Shown here: positions 32,053 to 44,084 of the stretch, piece by piece | Layout of the letters: each line of letters opens with the position of its first letter | Position numbering within the stretch: position 1 is the first letter of the stretch | Assembly: GCF_964204645.1 (NCBI RefSeq) | Contig: NC_134025.1 | Coordinates: 4,531,001-4,595,000 of the forward strand | Source: Tubulanus polymorphus | Lineage: Eukaryota; Nemertea; Palaeonemertea; Tubulaniformes; Tubulanidae | DNA length: 64,000 bases | Reading direction: 5' to 3' | Translations under genes and position numbers: made by a program | Notes under the pieces: generated by a model | Databases searched by the model: none | Told to the model about the DNA's origin: nothing | What the model saw: only the letters and a program-made list of their open reading frames with translations

Positions 32053-33267
32053 TTATTTTGATTTAACATTGTCCTCTTTTTGGGAATTATCATCGGAAGA
32101 TGATGTTGGTTGGTCAAACAATGTAGCAAATGGATCCTCGTGGTTATCGTGTTGTTCATCACCGAGTGTCCATAACGTTTCTAAATCATAAATTTCACGG
32201 ACCTCTGGTAAAAACAGATGAAGGGCGATATTACCTAAATATAAATATAAAGTACGTTACATTAAATTATCAAGTTATAATAATTGAATTTTTATGAAAT
32301 GACATTTACCTAAATCCAATGCCAGCCATCTGTCACGGGCATCAGCACCCTCGATTTTCGGTGGTTGCTTACCTTCACATCTCTGCTTATACTGAAAATA
32401 AAAACATTTTGAAACTTAAAGGTTTTAATACATATGCTGTAGATATTCAAGAAATTTCACAGCAGTTCTCCAAATAACTAACACAAACTCCTCTCCCAGT
32501 TACCAAGTACTACTTACGAGCCATCTAATATATTTAGCTACAGCCAATAAGTGTCGTGTAGATTTCCCTGAAGCGATTACCATATGATCGACATAACGTT
32601 TGGAAGGTGGAATATCAATAACACTGATATCTAAAGCGTTTTCGTATTTCAAAGCTGCAACTAAATCATCAACATCGAATACTCCATATTCACCGGCTGA
32701 AAAATAAAGAAATACCAATCATACCGATGAAATCACTAATCTACATCGATAAGCGTTCTATTTCTACTTATACCTACGTTCAAATGATATCGGATGCACT
32801 TTTTCAACAACTTTCTCATAATGCACTTCTCCAACACCCGAAAAATCACTGAAGTCCTGAAAGTCTTCATATTCATCTTCCAAATCGTTCACAGTTCTTT
32901 CGTTTTCATTAATTTCAACCTCCGATTCATTATCAATCACAGATGTAGCTTTAACTTCCTTTAGATTATAATCCTTAGCTATGAATTCATCATTTTCATC
33001 GTGTTCTGAATTCACTCCGATATCAGAAAAATCACTTGTTATCTCTTTCATCCAATCTTGAACATCAATGTCTTTTTTAATTTCATCAGAATTTTCGTCA
33101 GTGAATTCAGTTTTATTCCAAGTTGAAAGTGAAAAGTTCCGACTAATTTTATGCTTAGATAATAAAGGTTTAATTGCACCGACGTGATGTCTACTACACA
33201 AATTCCGAACTGTGACAGTCCTTAACAAATTCACAAAGGAAGAGCTCTTAACAATATACTGCAACAT
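32053..33267 (-). CDS. MALSU1: mitochondrial ribosome assembly factor MALSU1 (RsfS family)
   Basis: Mitochondrial homologue of bacterial RsfS, which binds uL14 on the large ribosomal subunit and blocks premature joining. Four coding exons: 32778-33267, 32518-32696, 32310-32391, 32053-32234; 310 residues. The N-terminus is basic and hydrophobic (MLQYIVKSSSFVNLLRTVTV), fitting mitochondrial import. A long acidic, low-complexity stretch (about 50-160) has no family match. The RsfS domain begins near 164: FDVDDLVAALKYENALDISV, DHMVIASGKSTRHLLAVAKY, then DRWLALDLGNIALHLFLPEV and REIYDLETLWTLGDE. The protein is longer than human MALSU1 (234) because of the acidic region. The first donor was placed at 32777 (GTAGGT); the alternative donor 4 nt away breaks the frame. 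Confidence 0.9.
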
Positions 33268-33694
33268 AACGATGTCCTGCTGAGTGAGTCCTGGAGAAGC
33301 AAATAGCCAATAATAGGCGTCCGGTTGTTTGTGTTGGTCAGCAGAAAAACAAAAAGCTCAATTCTATCATTTTTAGTCAATCACTCATACATAAATGCCG
33401 AATTCAACTAACAAAATTACAAATCAATAGGAATGTCACCTTCTCCTTGGAAATACAAGGTATTAAAAGACACACTGAGCTGATTCTTCAAAAATAAATG
33501 ATTGAAGTGAAACTTGTGGAGCCTAAGATCAAAAAGTTGTTGCGTTACAGCTACAATCAATAACGTAGGCTCGTTGAATTCGACGAAACTACGAAAATAC
33601 GCATCTCAATATAAAAATGTATAGTTTTACAAAAAGATTGCACAAAGTTCGGTTCAGTTATTTAAAATTAGCCATTGCCATTACTGAATAAGAT
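33268..33694. other. intergenic PRIM2 / MALSU1
   Basis: About 430 bp holding the PRIM2 3' end and the MALSU1 promoter. No further feature recognised. Confidence 0.5.
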
Positions 33695-36107
33695 TTAAAT
33701 TTTAGTTTGTATTTTTGTACTATCCTTTAGTTTCTCAACAAGTTGTTTGAATGTCACATAGTAGTCAACTGGTTTAGTCAAATCATCAGAGAATGATCTA
33801 ACTTCATCATTACTCAATATCTCAAATACACGTTTGTCGGTAACATGATTTGAACATTGCACACATACTGTTTCCATACTATCGCAATAGTTCTTGTTGA
33901 TCTCGTCAGTTTTTTGGATGCGTTTGGAACAATTGTTTGAAGTGTTCTCAATTTCAGCAGTATCGATCTGACTAGAGGCTAACTGACTAGATATCCATTT
34001 CTGTGTATCATTCAGATATTGAGACACATTATCCTCTGATTTTACTTGGGAATTTTTCCCTTCTTTTTCACAAGAATGAAGTGAAAATTGTTGATAAAAT
34101 TTCGCAATAAAAAACTGTGAACAAGCTTCTTTATATAACTGATTTCGCGATAGAACGATGATCAATTCAATATCACTTTGATTTAATCGTTCCATTTTCA
34201 ATTCTTCTTCAAGATGAAAAGCGTCAAAATGTTTGAATGGACATCCACCAGATTGGAGTGTACAATACTGTGAAAATAAAAAGAAATTCCTCTTCAATTG
34301 TAGCTACTCTGATGATAAAAAAAGCAAAACTAGATTTTCCTTTGTTACTCACTTGTAAATGTGAACAAGTGTGACTCCTACAGTTAATTCGCGATCCTTC
34401 AAGACCATACAGATGCCTGATGTTATAAATATATCGACTTTCATTGTGGCGCCATTTGCTGGCTAGTTGTCCAATTTCTGATTTGGATGGCTTCAAATAC
34501 TCACCACGCCAGAAGCTAATGGCCTCTTGGACAGGCAAGCCAATCTCTTTTAACATAAGTGTATATTGTATCTATCACAGAAAAAGAATAAGCATTCATT
34601 TCATAATTGCTTTCAATAGATCCCCCATACAGGGGCGTTTTCAAATCAAAGGAAAGAGGGCTGTCCAATTTAGGGCCTTTTTGTAAGATACACCACAATT
34701 TGATTGTACACATACACACTGATATTTTAGATCTTCTAGGATAGGTAAAACAGCTAATTATCACAATATCTTGGGGGAGGGGGTTCATAAACATGTATAA
34801 TTACCCGAGAATGATGAGGAACCTTGTGATTTTTTCGTAAATTTCTATGGATATTTCGCATACACAATGGGATGAATTGCTGAATTTCATCAATTTGATC
34901 CATGTATAAATCACCTTGCACAGAAAAATCCCTGTCACCATGTAGTGAATCATTACATTTCGAGAAAATATTCTGAAACAACAAACGAATAGATCGTAAA
35001 AGATTTTCACATATATTCATCAGGATGAATTGAAGATAGTCCAAGATGAAATATTGTACCTGAATAATTTTAAGTAATTTTCTGAAGCGAATGTCAGTTT
35101 TCAATAAGTTCAACGATTGTTTGGCACTCTCCATCCCAACTGTCAGCGATTGAAAAAATAACGCAGCCATGAGAGCTTGTAATTTGCAAAATGGAATGTA
35201 AGCCCAGCCATTTTTGACAATCACAGACCGATCAGCTACTAAATTGCTGACATATGTAAAAGGTACTTTGATGCAAGGTTTTTCGTTTCCGTTCAGATAT
35301 TTTCTCACTAGGGGTTCAACCCCATGTGCTTGTATTAGTCCATTCAATATGGATATAACGTCGCCAAATTTTGAACACGCGTAAACTTTTTTCGTGTCCA
35401 AGCGCCGCATATCTCGTCGCAAACTTTGGAAAAAGTGAATCAATTCCTTTTCGTTCATGCACGAAAAGCGGTAATGAAACAGAAAATTCTCAGCTGTTAC
35501 AAAAGCAAATTTTTCCTTTCCTTCAGCACAGATCAACCTGTAAGATTCAAACATACTGGACTTCATTAAGCGTATGGCTGTAATCGCTAGATAAAATGAC
35601 TATAGTAAAACTTGCGTAAGTCGGATAATCATTTATAGCAGATGATTATTGATATGCATGGTTTGTTTACTGTATTTCAATTTTGTTGAACAGATGTTGA
35701 GTGCCATTACTTAGTCAATTTTTTTAGTAAAAACCTAACATAGCATCGCAAATAACCAACATTAATGGACAGCCTAAACTGAGTTATGGCGCAAAGTTGA
35801 AATGGACATTAGCCATGTTAGCCTGAATGCTTTCTTCATCAGTTCAATCAGTGTATTTTTACCGCAACATAAAATGTGCCACATTATCCTTTTTTGTGCC
35901 TTCAATGAGACATTCACTGCCCTCAACAAGATGATGATGGGAACTGTCAGTGTCACTTATTTCTGATCCAATAATGTAGTCTTTCATTTTGACGAAGTTT
36001 CCATCGAACCTCGTGATTTCTGCCAAAAATAAACACCTTCTCAAACAAATGTCTTCCAGAGCTGATAGCGATATATTTCCATTGCATGGTTTCAGGTAAA
36101 ATGCCAT
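33695..36107 (-). CDS. PRIM2: DNA primase large subunit
   Basis: Regulatory Fe-S subunit of the primase-polymerase alpha complex that makes RNA primers in the nucleus. Five coding exons: 35863-36107, 35060-35537, 34805-34972, 34353-34571, 33695-34267; 560 residues (human 509). The N-terminal helical domain begins MAFYLKPCNGNISLSALEDI and has DNVAHFMLRLICAEGKEKFA, equivalent to HFILRLAYC in human. The C-terminal domain has FIPLCMRNIHRNLRKNHK, LMLKEIGLPVQEAISFWRGE, YIYNIRHLYGLEG, SHTCSHLQ and GGCPFKH. Likely 4Fe-4S ligands are C278, C366, C379 and C436. The C-terminal tail (about 440-560) is unrelated to the human one. About 30 residues of the usual N-terminus are missing. The frame is open upstream of the ATG to a possible acceptor, so a further 5' exon is possible. 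Confidence 0.9.
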
Positions 36108-36369
36108 AATAAACACTTTTGTTGTTTGAAAGGAAAACTCAAAAGCCGATCGGCGACCTTGAGGACAATGATTTGGCAGGCCGATCCTCGCATGCCACGG
36201 GATGAATCCTCGATTGCCACAGTATACCTACAGCTACCCTTACCTTCGAGTCTTCTCCAATACCAAGGATCAAAAGCTCACTATATTGTAAATAAGATGA
36301 AAACCCACTATCTGCAGATTAAAAGAATTTAAAAACAAGAATTTATTTATTCAATCTAAAATATATAGA

Positions 36370-36416
36370 ATACACGACGTTTCGATCTCACCCTAGATCA
36401 TCGTCAGGTGTGTCGA
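36370..36416 (-). mobile_element. Penelope-like element tail with hammerhead-like motif
   Basis: On the minus strand CTGACGA is followed by GATCTAGGGTGAGATC, a 5-bp stem with AGGGTG loop, then GAAACGTCG. The order CUGANGA, stem, GAAAC is the hammerhead ribozyme core found in pseudo-LTRs of Penelope-like retroelements. GATGATCTAGGGTGAGATCG next to AAACGTCG is also typical of their ends. One extra T beside stem II makes the fold imperfect. No reverse transcriptase frame is nearby, so this is a remnant. Confidence 0.45.
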
Positions 36417-36719
36417 TCACTATACTGGTATTGTAAAACTGACCTAAAAACCAACTAGAACAACTAAAACCATATAAAACACATGACTGAGGTCTTTATT
36501 TTGAGTAAACTTCGGTGCAGCAAAACTCCCAACGCGGACCGACTCCCATAAAATACGCAAAAATCTTTATAAGATTCTAAAAAAAAAAACTGAATTGAAA
36601 AGTTTACCCTTTGAAACGCTTGAAATATTGTCGACAATAGATATAACATGATACTGTAGATTTAGGAGCAATATTGGATGATTCCAAGCCGCCGTCTTAA
36701 ATGTGTTTTAATCATGAAA

Positions 36720-37185
36720 GGTCTTAAAGTGTCTAAACCGCCCGGAACCGGCCCCCAAGTTGAGCCTTGGGCCATGACCGTAAAATTCTTTCACGGATGA
36801 GATAAGGGTCACTTTAAGAATCAGATTTTATAAGATATCTATCTATCCGGAAATAATGAGATACATTATGAATGTGGAAGCGGTAAAGCGGAACGGCGGC
36901 GGTGGTGGTGCAGCGATCAGTCCAGTATCCTGATAGCGGAACTGCGGCTGTCAAGTCAAACTCGACCTCGCGGTGAATCTAGCCAAGGACGATGCTCTCC
37001 CTGATTGGTCACTGCATAAATGCCGGCCCGAATAGTCTCAAATCCGGTAACGCATCAATAGGTTTGAGAGCATTTGGCGCCCTGTCTAAAAATCGCCGCA
37101 CTCCATGCCCGCTGATCCGCCACCGTGTATGCTGTACTGATATGCTGTGCTAATGTATGCTGGGCTGAATGTTAAATCATGAACA
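36720..37185. other. GC-rich block upstream of the repeat array
   Basis: About 450 bp clearly richer in G+C and CpG than its surroundings, with a GGCGGCGGTGGTGGTG run near 36894-36911 and three TATGCTG words at 37128-37163. It could be a promoter (CpG-island-like) or the end of an element. No ORF recognised. Confidence 0.35.
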
Positions 37186-37210
37186 AGAAATTCGCCGTTT
37201 CTAACCTTTT

Positions 37211-37281
37211 CATGGTGAGAAAGTTTGATTTCAAAATCATTGATTGATTGTGTTTTATCCAAGCAGTAATATCTCATCTAG
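37211..37281 (+). repeat. direct repeat flanking the array, left copy
   Basis: CATGGTGAGAAAGTTTGATT to TATCCAAGCAGTAATATCTC closely matches 52868-52933 in the same orientation. Confidence 0.65.
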
Positions 37282-38691
37282 CCTAAGTTGTATAGTGAAT
37301 ACTTTCCAAACAATTTCATCATTTTCATAAATCGTTTTTTTATATTCCCAATTTATTTTCATTTTGCCGAGCCTAATAATTCATATTTTTACTTGCAGAG
37401 TTTGAACTGTATTTATTTCTCTGCTTCATGTTGTGACGTTAACATTCGATTGCAAGAAATTATCTACTATTTTCTTTATTTCCAGCCTCAGAAAGTTAGA
37501 AGTGTTTTTTATGGAGACCGTCTAACGAATCCATCGAATGCAAGATGAACCAAGTAGTCAACCCATCGTGACCTAGAACTACTCGAAGATGAACGACTAC
37601 TAGAAACAACTAGGGTCCAATGAACTATTAGAACTAAAAGAAGATGAACTCCTAGAAAATGAACTACTAATAGAACTACTGATACTACCTCCCAGTTGAT
37701 GATTGTGGCAATATAAAAAAGATAAGTTTGATTTATTTTTTTCTATTCCGGGAGGGATAGGAGAGAGTGGAGTGTCACATGGTTTACAAAACCCAAAAAT
37801 AAAATGTGTAAAAATACACATAAATGAGGTGTCGAAAAGCTTTTTTAACGCTTAATATCTAACTGAAAATGAAAAGAATAAAATCATCCAAATGACACAA
37901 AATCGTTAAACGATGTTCTGTGTCTGCACCGCACGAGTTCACAATCATTACTTCAGATAAGAAAACTTAAAGGAAAAGATCGTAAAACGACTTTTCTCTT
38001 TATCAGCCTCATAACAAAACCTCTATTGGGCCAAAATCTTGCTAACAAAATATGTTCAAAAAAAGATCTTGTCTCTGTTAGCTCTGTGCTGGAATTAATA
38101 TAGCGTATATTAGCTTTACTCATGTGTTAAGATAGATTTATGTGAACTATTGCTTCGTAAATTTGTAAGTAAATTCTTATTACATCTGCCAAGCAGTAAT
38201 TTCATATAGTCTTTAATCAGCAATAGTCTTGTAAATGTTGATTAGTTGTCATTGTAAGTTGTTTTGAATTCAGTATCTGTTCTGAAATGTGTAAGTGTTA
38301 AAAGGTGTATATTTTAGCCTAGTTGACTTGTTCTCTAGGTCTAATGCTGAACACGCTTGCAGCGTCTGAAAATAAGTTGTCTCGTTATAGTATTTTATCA
38401 GCTGTTTAGTCACTAGTTGAGTGGACGCTAGTTCACTTGGCTACGTGTACTAACTAATCATAGTCTCACTAGTATTAAAAAGTATTAAACATCATCTTTA
38501 TAAAGTTCTGTGATCAAGAAATAATGTGACTCAATATAGGATAGAATATACTATAGAATATTAGTTCTTACAGTTTGTTTGACTGAAAAGATTATATGAA
38601 GGTGTATAACCATTAGTTTGATCGCTATCCCCCCTAAATCCTACTAACAAAGTTCAAACTGTCTCTGTGAGCTCTGTTAAAGGTGTATTAT

Positions 38692-38729
38692 AGAAACTAG
38701 AAACTGTTTAAAACAGTTACTAGTTTCTC
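38692..38729. repeat. hairpin inside unit A
   Basis: AGAAACTAGAAACTGTTT is followed by AAAACAGTTACTAGTTTCT, an almost perfect inverted repeat. It is conserved in unit C (about 48980-49017) with one change. Confidence 0.6.
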
Positions 38730-38802
38730 ATAGTATTTTGTATAACGAAATCAAGCGCTGTTTAACCACTGACTAATTAGACTTAAGTTCTATTGGTTCA
38801 GT

Positions 38803-38835
38803 GGTTAGCACGCTTGTCTTGTGCCTTTACGTATA
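38803..38835 (+). repeat. tRNA-like A-box segment in unit A
   Basis: TGGTTCAGTGGTTAGCACGC has the D-arm/A-box pattern of a tRNA. The same sequence is in unit C (about 49081-49113). There is no matching B box or cloverleaf, so it is not an intact tRNA. Confidence 0.4.
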
Positions 38836-41512
38836 ATGAGATCATCTCAGCGAGCTCTGTTTTAATCATTTTATCATCAAAGTTCCTATGTCATAATTCC
38901 TTAATTTGAAATAAATTCTTAATGAAAAATTCTTTGAATTAATTTGTTAATTTTCTCTGTAGAAATGCGTATAATCTCGAGGTGTTCAGTCTTTTTTTAC
39001 TTGATATCGTAATCGCTTAAGTATTTGCAATATTCCAAATATTTTCTTACCAGTTTCTCAATCTCAATTTAAAAAAGAATCATCAAGATCTCTTTTAATG
39101 AAGCCTCATATTTTGATGTGGAGTTGATATTTAGTTTTACTTGTTTGAAAGTTCTGGATTCCCAGTAAGTGTTAGGCACATTAAGGTCAACTTAGAGAAT
39201 TTATATTGAAATCTTGATCTTCTGAAGAAGACCCATCATTCCATCTTAGTTAATGAAATCACTATTTTGCAAAAGATTCACAATCAATCCAATATTTTTA
39301 TTCATCAATATTTCAATATCGATGATGATCAAATGCTTTTAGAAGTGAAGTTAGAAAGTTGAATTGAATCAATTGAAGTTTCTCATTTTGTTCGTGTAAT
39401 TTCGAATGTAAATATAATCTTAGCCATTCGTTTAAATCTTGTGAAATTGATCGTAAAAGAAATCTTAATTTTGAAAGGAATCAATTGAATTTCCTTCTCA
39501 CTTTGATTATTATTCTGATGCAAAACTATTGTTTCTCAGAAAATCAAGCGAAGTTCTCACCTTCGAATTCATTGTTTTGAAATGAAATTCCGTAATTCAA
39601 TTCAATTTGAATTAAAGTCGAAAAAATTAATTTCGATATTGAATATTGATATTTATATAGATATGAATATCTAATAGAATAATTGACATTAAGTAGAAAT
39701 TGAATCCGCTTATTATCAATTTAATACAAATCTGCGCAACCTTAGAGCAGGATTCAGTCAAAATGGAAAAAATGTGTGGTTACTTAAAATATTCTAATTG
39801 ATTAAATTTGCACCAAACAATCAAAAATAGAAATCTCTTGAAATAAAGTGATTGCGAGTAAAAGCTTTGACACTTTGAAACTTCACTTCAAATTTAGCTA
39901 TCAGTGATACCTGTGTCAATAAAATGATTAGGAACTAGAAAAAAATGAAGTGCCTTTTTTGAAATAAATACAGGACTTGTCCGAGTACAAATCTAATGAT
40001 TTATCAGTTTCAATCTGGTCTAATTCAAGGCCACTAGTGTGAACTTATTTATGTAGCAGTTATTTTATGTAATGCTCTGCATAAATGGTTCGATTTCATT
40101 CAATTTACCTTCATTCATATTTTGAATATATTTTTACCGTTAATTTGTTTGTACTCGTATTAGACTGAAGTCCTTCAACATTTAATGGCACTTTTTCAAA
40201 ATATAGTAATTGTGACGTATATTTACAATTCATATTGATGATTCAATATCATTTATTTAAGGCTGTTTTATGTTTTTTGTTTAGAGTTCTATTAATAACA
40301 TTAGGTTAGAGATACAATAAATGTGTGGTGAGGTGTCGTTTTGGGACTTCTCCGAGTACAAATTTACAATTCAACATTTCACCATTCTTTATTTGTTAAG
40401 TCAGTTTAACTGGTCGAAAAGGACCACCGCGAACTCATTCATGTCTTATACATAATGGTTTGCCTCATTCAATTAAACACATGTTTCTATTTTCAGCGTG
40501 CTCGTATTAGATGAAAGTCCCGATTCATTTGTGGCACTCTCTCCACTCTCATTTGCATAATGACTATAATTGTTTTAATCACATGTATTCAATTCCATGT
40601 TATGTTCTGAATGTCATCAGTTGAAATGTGAAAGAGTTTCTCAAAATTATTTGGTGATTTCTATGTTTGTTTGGTGCTACTGCTACTACTTCTGCTGCTG
40701 CTGCGGCGCTACTCCTGCGCTACTCCTTAAGTTTGAATTCAGAAAACCGGACTAATAATATTTGAGAGATGAAACCTGCATGAATAATGGTTGTCGCTAT
40801 TTCATTTGAAACTTGTGATACAAAATTACTGTATCATTTTACATTGAGTTTTTCATTTTGATGGAAAAACTTCAATTATGTTTTTCTATTTGACGGAAAA
40901 AAATCCTTAGAATTTTTGTGTTTTTCTTATTGACTGAAAAACACGGTAATATATCGAGAATTTCAGAGCCAGTCCTCTGATAATATCATCCATGAAAATG
41001 ACCTTCCAGAGAAACTTTTGATATGAAATTCTAAATGTTTGTTGCTAATTACTGTGTCACTTCTATCAGTATTTTGATATATCGTCAATTAGCAGATATT
41101 GATATACCAAGTTTAGTCAGTGAATCTTTGTTACTAGAATCTCAATATCAAGAGTTTTGACAATATTTGAAGTGTTTTCTTATTGAAGGCTCGATCTTTG
41201 TTTGTAGAATCTCAATTTCAAAAAGAGTCATTTCAAGATCTCTTTCAATCAAAGCTTCACTTTTTGATGACAAGTTGATATTTTCTTATGATTTACTGAT
41301 ATTTAGTCCACACTGGTTTAAAAGTTCTTAATTTCCAGTAAAAGTGTTTTGTCACACATTTTGTGCTCTTGAAATGCATTAATAAGAAGTTGGTTTCATC
41401 CATGAGACTGTAATCACTTATCACAATGAGTTGTGCTTGACTTGACACTTGGCCACTTGTGGTAGCCACGCATTCAGCCTTATCAATCAGAGACAAAGAG
41501 TAGACCATTCCT

Positions 41513-41859
41513 GAGCAATAGGTGGCGCTACCAGCCTCTCAAACTCTCCCAAAATCATAATAACCTATAACTCTTAGATCTCAAAAACTCCCCTAAAACT
41601 AAAAATACATTAAACTTTGATCAGAGCATCGGGTAAGTGCGCAGAGACTATGGTGCCTGAGCAATAATAGGTGGCGCTACCAGCCTTCCTATAGCTCCCA
41701 ACTCTCATTCTCCTCCAGTGCTAAAGGTAGGATGGTGACGAGCAATAGGTGGCGTTACCAGTCGCCTAGAACTCGTAAATCACAATCCACCTTTTAGTAC
41801 TGTCTATTCCTATCAGAGCGCAGAGACTAAAAGGCCTGAGCAATAGGTGGCGTTACCAG
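41513..41859 (+). promoter_or_regulatory. CTCF-like motif cluster, unit A (4 sites)
   Basis: Four same-strand copies of GAGCAATAGGTGGCGYTACCAG at 41513, 41659 (with an extra ATA), 41740 and 41838. The centre AGGTGGCGC matches the bilaterian CTCF core AGRKGGCGC. Compared with B and C, one site and about 69 bp are missing after the first site. Confidence 0.55.
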
Positions 41860-42280
41860 TCTCTCTATGAGCTCCCAACTTAACAAACTCCAATAAGTCC
41901 TTCCGTCTAATCAAAGAAAATTGTCTAAAAATAGACAGCCCCGAAAAATGTCAAAAGAAAATCAAACTCCTCAGACAAAGAGGTTCAGTAGGATCTCAAT
42001 GTCTTTTTAAAGACACTGTGGACTTTGTACCAAATCAACGTTAACTGATCTTGTATCAGAGAAATCTACGTTAATGATCACTGTCTTAAATAGTGATTAA
42101 CTAACGCTACTAATACTAATCAATCGGGGGTTTATTGACAATGACTGATCAAATAATACAATTATTGCAATTGTAAACGACTGAGACGGATTTTAACTTC
42201 TCCATGTAAAATAATACGATGTTCGAACGGATTGTACGCCTCAAAAATATCATTTCTTTCCAGCTGAATGTTTCAAAATC

Positions 42281-43451
42281 AATATAGACGATAACTAATG
42301 TTGCGAGACCAACAGAAGATTCCATGGAGAATTAGCACAGTGATGTTCATAAATACTACCAGAAGAATCAGGCAGACGCATCGTGGAACCACCAGTTGAT
42401 CCACACTACCTCGCAGTTGATCCACACTACCTTGCAGTTGATCTACACTACGTCCCAGTTGATGATTGTCGCAATATAAAAAAGCTAAGTTTGATTTTTT
42501 TTCTATTCCGGGAGGGATAGGAGAGATTGGAGCGGCACAGGGTTTACAAAACCCAAAAATAGAACATGTTAAAATACACATAAATGAGGTGTTGAAAAGC
42601 TTTTTTAAAAGCTCATCTCAAAAAACTTAAATTTCTAACGCTTAATATCTAACTGAAAATTAAAAGAATAAAATCATCCAAATGACACAAAATCGTTAAA
42701 CGATGTTCTGTGTCTGCACCGCACGAGTTCACAATCATTACTTCAGATAAGAAAACTTAAAGGAAAAGATCGTAAAACGACTTTTCTCTTTATCAGCCTC
42801 GTAACAAAACCTCTATTGGACCAAAATTTTGCTAACAAAATACGTTCAAAAAAAGATCTTGTCTCTGTTAGCTCTGTGCTGGAATTAATATAGCGTATAT
42901 TAGCTTTACTCATGTGTTAAGATAGAAATATGCGAACTATTGCTTCGTAAATATGTAAGTAAATTCTTATTACATCTGCCAAGCAGTAATTTAATATAGT
43001 TTTTAATCAGTAATAGTCTTATAGATGGTAAGTGGTTGAGTGAGCTTGCCTTAAATCATTGTAAGTTGTTTTGAATTCAGTATCTGTTCTGAAATGTGTA
43101 AGTGTTAAAAGGTGTATATTTTGGCCGAGTTCACTTGTTCTCTAGGTCTAATGTTGAGCACGCTTGCAATGTCTGAAAATAAGTTGTCTCGTTATAGTAT
43201 TTTATCAGCTGTTTAGTCACTAGTTGAGTGGACGTGGACACTTGGCTACGTGTACTAACTAATCATAGTCTCACTAGTGTTAAAAAGTATCAAACATCAT
43301 CTTTATAAAGTTCTGTGATAGAGAAATCATGTGACTCAATATAGGATAGAATGTGTACTATAGAATATTAGTTCTTACAGTTTGTTTGACTGAAAAGATT
43401 ATATGAAGGTGTATAACCATTAGTTTGATTGCTAGATTCCCCCCCCCCCCC
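42281..43451 (+). repeat. macrosatellite unit B, left part
   Basis: Collinear with units A and C from AATATAGACGATAACTAATG to TAGTTTGATTGCTAGATTC, then ends in a run of C at 43440-43451, exactly where A and C continue CCTAAATCCTAC. Confidence 0.85.
42392..42462 (+). repeat. short tandem repeat in unit B
   Basis: About three and a half copies of a 21-bp word, CAGTTGATCCACACTACCTCG and variants. The same array is in unit C at about 47867-47937. Confidence 0.7.
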
Positions 43452-43515
43452 CGGGCACGGACCAAATTTGACTCGGGCCTGATCCGTGCCAATTTGGCAC
43501 GGGCCAAATCGTCTC
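43452..43515. repeat. inverted repeat at the left edge of the inserted segment
   Basis: GGGCACGGACCAAATT pairs in part with GATCCGTGCC and with AATTTGGCACGGGCC downstream. It looks like the end of a DNA element or a palindromic break point. Confidence 0.4.
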
Positions 43516-44084
43516 CATGTGACCACGGCTAAACGTTAGATGAACTCTTTTCTTGGGGTAAACAGGGTTGTCATAGGTTTGAACCCAGATATTACTGAAG
43601 TAACCAGGTTGCTTTTGAACAGCACATAGAGTATCAGCCCCGAATGATCACACAAACTGTGAAGTGAGAACTCTCGTATTCATGTGTATGGTTTGTGTGA
43701 AAGCGATGCGCGATTATTTCAGTAAAATATTCCAGAAAGATTCGCCTATATCTACATAAATATATATGAATAAAGAAAGAATTTAGGACTGAAGGCTTAA
43801 CATTACTTTATCTAATAAGATATGAGAATTAGATTCAATTTACTCCTCTCCGACCGATGTAGAACACATTTATTCAAATGTTCCACGATGGTTTATAAGC
43901 TGAACTGCATTCGACAGAGATGAAATAATGATAACTTGGTGAAACGTGACTTGATTGGTCGGATATACTCGGCAAGAGTCTGATGGAACAAGGGTTCAAT
44001 TTACTTCAATTTATCATTTAACAGATCGTTCAACATGATTCGTACAATAGAACGCTAATCATAGACTTATTACAGCGGCCGAAA

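Larger units (their letters stand above)
37691..42280 (+). repeat. macrosatellite unit A (about 4.6 kb, noncoding)
   Basis: First of three tandem copies. CGTAAAACGACTTTTCTC occurs at 37981, 42771 and 48248, so A to B is 4,790 bp and B to C is 5,477 bp (B carries an insertion). Copies stay collinear through CCAAATGACACAAAATCG, the hairpin at 38692, the CAATCGGGGGTTTATTGACA block and the CTCF-like cluster. No open frame above about 70 codons is shared between copies, so the unit is not a protein-coding transposon that I can recognise. The orientation is arbitrary. Confidence 0.85.

Noticed and set aside
38803-38875. Functional tRNA gene
   Set aside because: Only the D-arm/A box is tRNA-like; no B box, acceptor stem or anticodon arm can be formed.
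41293-41508. 71-codon minus-strand ORF in unit A (similar ones in B and C)
   Set aside because: The frames differ between copies and are broken by indels, so there is no sign of protein conservation.
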